11,184 nt of DNA from Coriobacteriia bacterium (lineage in GTDB: Bacteria > Actinomycetota > Coriobacteriia > Coriobacteriales > Atopobiaceae): contig QAKZ01000015.1 in assembly GCA_003150175.1 (NCBI GenBank), positions 1-11,184 on the forward strand, in the 5' to 3' direction. Below are positions 6,490-11,184 of the stretch, one piece after another. Under the pieces are notes generated by a model that saw only the letters and a list, made by a program, of their open reading frames with translations, was not told the origin of the DNA and did not search any database. Made by a program: the position numbers and the translations under genes. The first letter of the stretch is position 1. Every line of letters begins with the position of its first letter.

Positions 6490-7826
6490 TGGCGCTCGAT
6501 TCCGAGGCACAGAAGCCCCAGACAAAGAAGTCCCCGGCAAAGAAGCCCGGCGCGAATCCGACCGCTCCCAAGGGCGACGGCGCCCCGCAGGCTACCGCGC
6601 CCCGCAGGCTCGACCCCAAGCGCGTGCTCGCGGCGATGGGCCCCGGCATGGTTGCCGCCCTGGCCGGCGCCGACGCCGGCGGCGTCGCCACGTACTCGAG
6701 CGCAGGCGCGTTCTTCGGGTACGGCCAGCTTTGGACCGTCCCCGTCATGTGCCTTTTGCTCATCGTCGCGCAGGAGACCGCCGCGCGCATGGGCTGCGTC
6801 ACCGGCAAGGGCTTCGCGTCCCTGATCCGCGAGCAGTTCGGTGTACGCCTCTCGGCCCTCGCCATGCTCGCGCTGCTGATCTCGAACACCACGGTCACGC
6901 TCTCCGAGTTCGCCGGCATCGCCTCGGGCCTCGGGCTCTTCGGCGTGCCCGCCATCGTGAGCGTGCCCATCGCCGCGCTCGCCATCTGGATGCTCACCAT
7001 GAGCGGCTCCTACCACCGCATCGAGAAGATCCTGCTGGCCATCAGCTGCGTCTTCGTCACCTATGTGGTGGCCGGCGTCATGGTCGGCCCCGACTGGGGA
7101 GACGCCCTCAACGCGACCCTCATCCCGCGCTTCTCGACCGACCCGCAGTACTTCAGCGTCCTCGTGGCAAACATCGGCACCACCATCGCCCCATGGATGA
7201 TCTTCCTCGCGCAGTCCAACGTCGTCGAGAAGAACGCGCACGCCGAGGACCTGCCCTACCAGCGCATCGACACCGTCACGGGCTCCGTCGTGGCGAGCGC
7301 CATCAGCTGGTTCATCATCCTGACCACGGGCGCCGTGCTCTTCCCGGCGGGCATCCAGGTGAGCAGCGCCGAGGACGCGGCGCTCGCCCTGCAGCCGCTC
7401 GTGGGCGACTACGCGACCGTGCTCTTCGGCGCGGGCCTCGTCGGTGCGTCGTTCCTCGCGGCGTGCGTGCTGCCCGGCATCACCTCGAGCGCCATCTGCG
7501 AGGCCTTCGGCTGGGAGCGCGGCAGCGACCGCAGCTGGGCCGAGGCGCCCGTCTACCGCGGCATCATCACCGCCGTCATCATCTTCTCGGCCGTGGTCGT
7601 GGTCATCCCGAACGTCGACCTCTTCGGCATCATGATGCTCGCGCAGGTCATCAACGGTGTGCTCCTGCCCGTGCTGCTCATCTTCATGGTGCTCATCGCG
7701 AGCGACCGCCACGTCATGGGCCGCTTCCGCAACAGCCGCGCATGGAACGGCCTCACCTGGTTCACCATCATCGCCGTGGTGATTCTTACCATTGTTATGT
7801 TCGTTCTGCAGGCGATGGGGCTCTAG
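6489..7826 (+). CDS. NRAMP-related Mg2+ transporter (NRMT type)
   Basis: This 445-aa, roughly 11-helix SLC11/NRAMP-fold transporter starts at GTG 6489, sharing its G with the preceding TAG. GAAGGCGG (6471-6478) is the ribosome site. The first 40 residues are a Lys/Pro/Ala-rich hydrophilic tail; hydrophobic sequence begins near 50. Classical Mn/Fe NRAMPs carry DPGN in helix 1 and MPH in helix 6. Here helix 1 reads GADAGGV (Asp62-Ala-Gly-Gly) and helix 6 reads IGTTIAPWMIF (Ala234-Pro-Trp236), so the soft-metal Met is replaced by Ala and the Asn by Gly. That pattern agrees with the NRMT clade, shown for the Eggerthella lenta member to carry Mg2+. Mg2+ uptake is therefore the inferred function, supported by the coupled MgtE-domain partner. 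A longer frame open upstream from 6423 lies inside the previous gene and is not used. Confidence 0.88.
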   Translation: MALDSEAQKPQTKKSPAKKPGANPTAPKGDGAPQATAPRRLDPKRVLAAMGPGMVAALAGADAGGVATYSSAGAFFGYGQLWTVPVMCLLLIVAQETAARMGCVTGKGFASLIREQFGVRLSALAMLALLISNTTVTLSEFAGIASGLGLFGVPAIVSVPIAALAIWMLTMSGSYHRIEKILLAISCVFVTYVVAGVMVGPDWGDALNATLIPRFSTDPQYFSVLVANIGTTIAPWMIFLAQSNVVEKNAHAEDLPYQRIDTVTGSVVASAISWFIILTTGAVLFPAGIQVSSAEDAALALQPLVGDYATVLFGAGLVGASFLAACVLPGITSSAICEAFGWERGSDRSWAEAPVYRGIITAVIIFSAVVVVIPNVDLFGIMMLAQVINGVLLPVLLIFMVLIASDRHVMGRFRNSRAWNGLTWFTIIAVVILTIVMFVLQAMGL

Positions 7827-7828
7827 CG

Positions 7829-7845
7829 AGCGGCGCCGCGCCGCT
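7829..7845 (+). terminator. Small GC stem-loop right after the Mg2+ transporter
   Basis: AGCGGCG (7829-7835) pairs perfectly with CGCCGCT (7839-7845) around a 3-base loop, three bases after the stop codon. There is no T run, so termination is uncertain. It could also protect the mRNA 3' end, and it overlaps the region where a -35 of the downstream RNA gene would lie. Confidence 0.35.
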
Positions 7846-7851
7846 TCATGG

Positions 7852-7857
7852 TAGAGT
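7852..7857 (+). promoter_or_regulatory. Candidate -10 element for the SRP RNA
   Basis: TAGAGT lies about 8-10 bases before the expected 5' end of the SRP RNA near 7866. The upstream -35 position is GC-rich and does not resemble TTGACA. Placement, rather than sequence strength, supports it. Confidence 0.35.
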
Positions 7858-7865
7858 ACCTTCCT

Positions 7866-7979
7866 GTGAGCGCGTTCGATGGGGGCGGGTGACGTCACAC
7901 CTCGAACCTGGTCAGGGCCGGGAGGCAGCAGCCATAAGGGGCCTCTGACGGGCACCCGTTCCCATCGAGCGCGCTTCTT
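7866..7979 (+). ncRNA. ffs: Signal recognition particle RNA, small bacterial (4.5S-type)
   Basis: This RNA scaffolds Ffh in the SRP, which targets nascent membrane proteins. The domain IV core is plain: CTGGTCAGGGCCGGGAGGCA followed by GCAGCC (7908-7933), including a GGGA (GNRA) tetraloop at 7920-7923 closed by CC/GG and the asymmetric loop of the Ffh-binding site. Long-range pairing supports a single closed hairpin: 7869-7883 with 7961-7975 (15 bp, one G-T), CGGGTG 7886-7891 with CACCCG 7953-7958, and CGTCA 7893-7897 with TGACG 7946-7950. The length of about 110 bases, with no Alu domain, is the short form. A T-rich CTTCTTT follows the stem and probably marks the 3' end. Ends are good to a few bases. 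Confidence 0.93.
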
Positions 7980-7989
7980 TGTAACTTAG

Positions 7990-8017
7990 CTGCCCCGTGG
8001 CCTGTGCCGCGGGGCAG
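7990..8017 (+). promoter_or_regulatory. Stable hairpin between the SRP RNA and the DedA gene
   Basis: CTGCCCCGTGGC (7990-8001) pairs with GCCGCGGGGCAG (8006-8017) over 12 bp (one G-T) with a 4-base loop. A run of six T follows only 15 bases later (8033-8038), too far for a classic terminator. It could be a distal terminator for the SRP RNA or a 5' leader structure of the next gene. TTTTTG at 8034-8039 can also pair with CAAAAA at 8049-8054, immediately at the DedA ribosome site. Confidence 0.45.
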
Positions 8018-8068
8018 ACTTGTGACCAGAGGTTTTTTGACCATCGTCCAAAAAGGAGATTCACCCGC

Positions 8069-8716
8069 ATGGGCTTCATCAACTTCATCGCAGAGCTGCT
8101 CCACGACCCCCGCAGCGCAATTGCTGCCTGGATCGCCGCCGGCCCGCTCATGGCCTACGGCTGCGTGTTCCTGATCATCTTCATCGAGACGGGCGTGGTG
8201 TTCTTCCCGTTCCTCCCCGGCGACTCGCTGCTCTTCGCCTCGGGCTTCTTTGCCCATAACGGCGGCTTCAACATCTTCGCGCTGCTCGCGGTCGCGTGGT
8301 GCGCCGCCATCCTCGGTGACCAGTGCAACTTCATGATCGGCCACTTCTTTGGCAAAAAGATCATCGCGTCCGGCAAGGTCAAGGCTATGACCCCCGAGCG
8401 CCTGGCCAAGTCCGAGGCGTTCCTCGACAAGTGGGGCCACCTCGCCATCTTCCTCGGGCGCTTCTTCCCCTTCATCCGCACCTTCGTGCCCTTCATCGCG
8501 GGCATGGGCGGCATGCACTGGCGCAACTTCGTGATCTTCAACGTCCTCGGCGGCATCACCTGGTCGACGTTGTTCACGCTGCTCGGCTACTTCTTTGGCG
8601 GCATCCCCTTCGTGCAGGAGCACTTCGAGCTCCTCATCATCGGCATCGTCGCGGTGAGCATCATCCCGACCGTGGTCGGCCTCGTCAAGGCCAAGTTCGC
8701 AAAGAAGCAGGCGTAG
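8069..8716 (+). CDS. DedA-family membrane protein
   Basis: This 215-aa polytopic inner-membrane protein is of the DedA/VTT superfamily, members of which move lipids such as undecaprenyl phosphate or phosphatidylethanolamine across the membrane. The family motifs are all present: an acidic residue Glu40 before FFPFLPGDSLLFASG (Asp52), GDQCNFMIGHFFGKK (83-97), and GRFFPFIRTFVPFIAGMGGM (130-149) with Arg131 and Arg137. Glu40, Asp52, Arg131 and Arg137 match the essential Glu/Asp/Arg/Arg set known from E. coli YqjA. ATG 8069 is chosen because AAAAGGAG (8051-8058) precedes it by 10 bases; an upstream ATG at 7997 would add sequence overlapping the leader hairpin. Which lipid it moves cannot be told from sequence. 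Confidence 0.92.
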   Translation: MGFINFIAELLHDPRSAIAAWIAAGPLMAYGCVFLIIFIETGVVFFPFLPGDSLLFASGFFAHNGGFNIFALLAVAWCAAILGDQCNFMIGHFFGKKIIASGKVKAMTPERLAKSEAFLDKWGHLAIFLGRFFPFIRTFVPFIAGMGGMHWRNFVIFNVLGGITWSTLFTLLGYFFGGIPFVQEHFELLIIGIVAVSIIPTVVGLVKAKFAKKQA

Positions 8717-8721
8717 GCCGG

Positions 8722-8943
8722 GCGCAGAAACCCCGACGCTCAGCCCCGGCGCAGCTTTGTCCGCGCAGAAACCCCGACGCCCAGCCCCGGTGCCGCCCTG
8801 CTCGCGCAGAAACCCCGACGCTCAGCCCCTCTCCCCGGGCTGGACGTCGGGGTTTCTGCGCAAAGGGGTTAGCCCGAGGGCTGGACACCAGGTTTTTTGC
8901 GCGAGAGTCGACGCTGCGGAGCTGGATACCGACAAATCTGCGC
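8722..8943. repeat. Six-unit 41-bp-period repeat array, three direct then three inverted units
   Basis: Plus-strand units start at 8722, 8763 and 8804, each beginning GCGCAGAAACCCCGACG and continuing into CAGCCCC. Minus-strand units of about 25 bases start at 8837 (GGGCTGGACGTCGGGG and on to CTGCGC), 8878 and 8919. Spacing is exactly 41 bases within each half. The first four are near identical; the fifth matches the fourth at 20 of 25 positions and the sixth at 16 of 25. Units three and four face each other and form a long hairpin (8804-8861) with 17 perfect base pairs at its base. The array fills most of the 291-base gap between dedA and yfcE. A period of 41 is not a multiple of 3, so it is not coding. 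It resembles REP/BIME-type intergenic repeats and could also act as terminator. Confidence 0.9.
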
Positions 8944-9007
8944 GGGCGCCGCCTGCCTGAAGTAGCATGGGTGATGTCTGCACGCAGCGTGGAAGGGGCT
9001 AAAGCCA

Positions 9008-9553
9008 ATGAAACTCATCATCGCGTCCGACATCCATGGCGCCGCCGATTGGTGCGAGCGCCTCATGGCCGCCATCGAGGCCGAGAAGCCCGATCGGGTG
9101 GTGCTCCTCGGCGACCTCCTGTACCACGGCCCCCGCAACGACCTGCCGGCTGATTACGCCCCCAAGCGCGTGATCGAGATGCTCAACGGCATCGCCGACC
9201 GCATCATCGCCGTGCGCGGCAACTGCGAGGCGGAGGTCGATCAGATGGTCCTCGGCTTCCCCTGCATGGCCGACCACAACGTGCTCATCGACCCGGCGGC
9301 AGACGGGAAGACGCTCTTCTTTACCCACGGGCACGTCTATGGCCCCGGGCTCCACAACAGCGTCGATAACTGGCCGGCGCTGCCCGCGAACTCCGCGTTC
9401 GTCTACGGGCACACGCACAAGAAGGTCCTGCAGGAGGTGGAGGGCCACCCGGGCGTGACCGTCTTCAACCCCGGCTCGGTGGGCATCCCCAAGGACGGCA
9501 CCCACAGCTACGGCATCTATGAGGACGGCCGCTTCGAGCACCGCGAGCTCTAG
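9008..9553 (+). CDS. yfcE: YfcE/MJ0936-type metallophosphoesterase (phosphodiesterase)
   Basis: This 181-aa cytosolic calcineurin-like phosphoesterase is close in length and motif spacing to E. coli YfcE (184 aa), a Mn2+-dependent phosphodiesterase active on model substrates, with no settled natural substrate. Dinuclear metal motifs are in order: SDIHG (Asp8, His10), LGDLLYHGPRN (Asp36, with the family's HGPRN), RGNCEAEVDQM (Asn72), THGH (His107), GHTH (134-137) and NPGSVGIPK (154-162). No signal peptide is seen. GGAAGGGG at 8991-8998, nine bases before the ATG, supports the start. It sits alone between the 41-bp repeat array and the DnaK promoter region, so no operon partner hints at its substrate. 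Confidence 0.93.
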   Translation: MKLIIASDIHGAADWCERLMAAIEAEKPDRVVLLGDLLYHGPRNDLPADYAPKRVIEMLNGIADRIIAVRGNCEAEVDQMVLGFPCMADHNVLIDPAADGKTLFFTHGHVYGPGLHNSVDNWPALPANSAFVYGHTHKKVLQEVEGHPGVTVFNPGSVGIPKDGTHSYGIYEDGRFEHREL

Positions 9554-9567
9554 GCTTCCCGGCGCCA

Positions 9568-9647
9568 CCCTTAACCCTCGGCTGCGCCCCGAAGCTCCCA
9601 ACGCAATCCTTCCGGTCCTGAACGCCGCCCCTTAACCTTCGGCTGCG
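9568..9647 (+). repeat. Pair of 19-bp imperfect direct repeats downstream of yfcE
   Basis: CCCTTAACCCTCGGCTGCG (9568-9586) recurs as CCCTTAACCTTCGGCTGCG (9629-9647), 18 of 19 identical and 61 bases apart. Both are followed shortly by CTCCCAAC. The stretch is C-rich on this strand and shows no believable gene on either strand. Confidence 0.6.
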
Positions 9648-9693
9648 ACTCCCAACTTCTATGCTGCGCCCCCTCCGCCCCTCTTGCCTCGAC

Positions 9694-9733
9694 CGCCGCC
9701 CGCCCGACATCTCTGGACGGGCGGCGCCCGTTT
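9694..9733 (+). terminator. Possible terminator of yfcE
   Basis: CGCCGCCCG (9694-9702) pairs perfectly with CGGGCGGCG (9718-9726) around a 15-base loop, followed by CCCGTTT. The T run is only three bases and the hairpin lies 140 bases after the yfcE stop, so this is tentative. It is the last strong structure before the AT-rich promoter region of dnaK. Confidence 0.5.
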
Positions 9734-9769
9734 ACGCCCACATCGCCTGCTCCAAGCCCTTCTTTGCGC

Positions 9770-9899
9770 CCTATATTCCCCACGTCAAAAAATCTAATGT
9801 GAAGAGACTTAGATAATGTATAGAATCAAGACGCACAGGGGATAAACTCAAACGTACAAAGAGCGTATAAGGGCGCGCGGGTCCACGGACGCCGCGCGC
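9770..9899 (+). promoter_or_regulatory. AT-rich promoter region and 5' UTR hairpin of dnaK
   Basis: The stretch 9770-9870 is sharply AT-rich against its surroundings. It holds a -10-like TAGAAT (9821-9826), with GTGAAG (9799-9804) as a weak -35 at 16 bases, and a second -10-like TATAAG (9866-9871). An inverted repeat ATCTAA-N11-TTAGAT (9792-9814) overlaps this promoter and could be an operator. I do not see a CIRCE element, and there is only a poor resemblance to the HspR HAIR site. The UTR carries a GC hairpin, GCGCGCGG (9873-9880) with CCGCGCGC (9892-9899), ending 21 bases before the start. Confidence 0.45.
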
Positions 9900-9920
9900 A
9901 ACAAAGAAAGGACCGCAATC

Positions 9921-11184
<1,264 letters not shown>

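Noticed and set aside
5683..7955. Overlapping long minus-strand frames opposite the magnesium genes
   Set aside because: Their Asp/His/Arg-rich low-complexity translations mirror the coding strand, and they overlap well-supported genes.
8722..8943. CRISPR array
   Set aside because: The spacers are only about 14 bases, the units change orientation halfway, and no cas genes are near.
8685..9008. Minus-strand frame through the 41-bp repeats
   Set aside because: The period is not a multiple of three, so the repeats give no consistent peptide repeat, and the frame overlaps the dedA 3' end.
9808..9830. HspR-binding HAIR element before dnaK
   Set aside because: CTTAGAT-N9-AATCAAG resembles CTTGAGT-N7-ACTCAAG only loosely and the spacing is wrong.

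Overview
The window is about 11.2 kb of GC-rich, densely coding DNA with strongly GC-biased third codon positions. All recognisable genes lie on the + strand. Family content suggests a high-GC anaerobic actinobacterium, most likely a Coriobacteriia member (Collinsella/Eggerthella type). This is inferred from gene types, especially an NRAMP-related Mg2+ transporter like the one characterised from Eggerthella lenta; nothing here fixes the species. I see no tRNA, insertion sequence, phage gene or CRISPR array.

Layout. (1) 1-1708: the 3' two thirds of glucose-6-phosphate isomerase (pgi). Its 5' part is replaced by a perfect inverted copy of its own middle: 1-543 is the reverse complement of 582-1124 around a 38-base loop. 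This looks like a fold-back junction at a contig edge. A terminator follows at 1835-1875. (2) 1989-4244: a polysaccharide-control operon of a Wzz/CapA-type co-polymerase subunit, a CapB-type tyrosine autokinase and a CpsB/CapC-type tyrosine phosphatase. The kinase has an in-frame TAA inside its C-terminal tyrosine cluster, and 81 further codons stay open after it. A strong hairpin closes the operon at 4304-4337. (3) 4500-7826: a magnesium module. A leader carries an 8-codon upstream ORF and two hairpins. Next comes a 610-aa PRC/MgtE_N/CBS protein whose membrane domain lacks the MgtE pore signature, then an NRAMP-related transporter with a Mg2+-type (DAGG / APW) metal site, translationally coupled to it by a TAGTG overlap. 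(4) 7866-7979: the small bacterial SRP RNA (ffs), then a DedA membrane protein. (5) 8722-8943: a six-unit repeat array with an exact 41-bp period, three units in each orientation. (6) 9008-9553: a YfcE phosphodiesterase. (7) 9921 to the edge: DnaK, truncated by the window end, behind an AT-rich promoter region.

How the genes work together. The three polysaccharide genes form a phosphorylation switch (co-polymerase plus kinase, reversed by phosphatase), but no glycosyltransferase or flippase gene is in view. The two magnesium genes look like one unit: a cytosolic Mg2+-sensing architecture on a membrane anchor beside the transporter it may control, possibly set by a translated leader. The least explained parts are the interrupted kinase, this Mg2+ module with its leader, and the 41-bp array.
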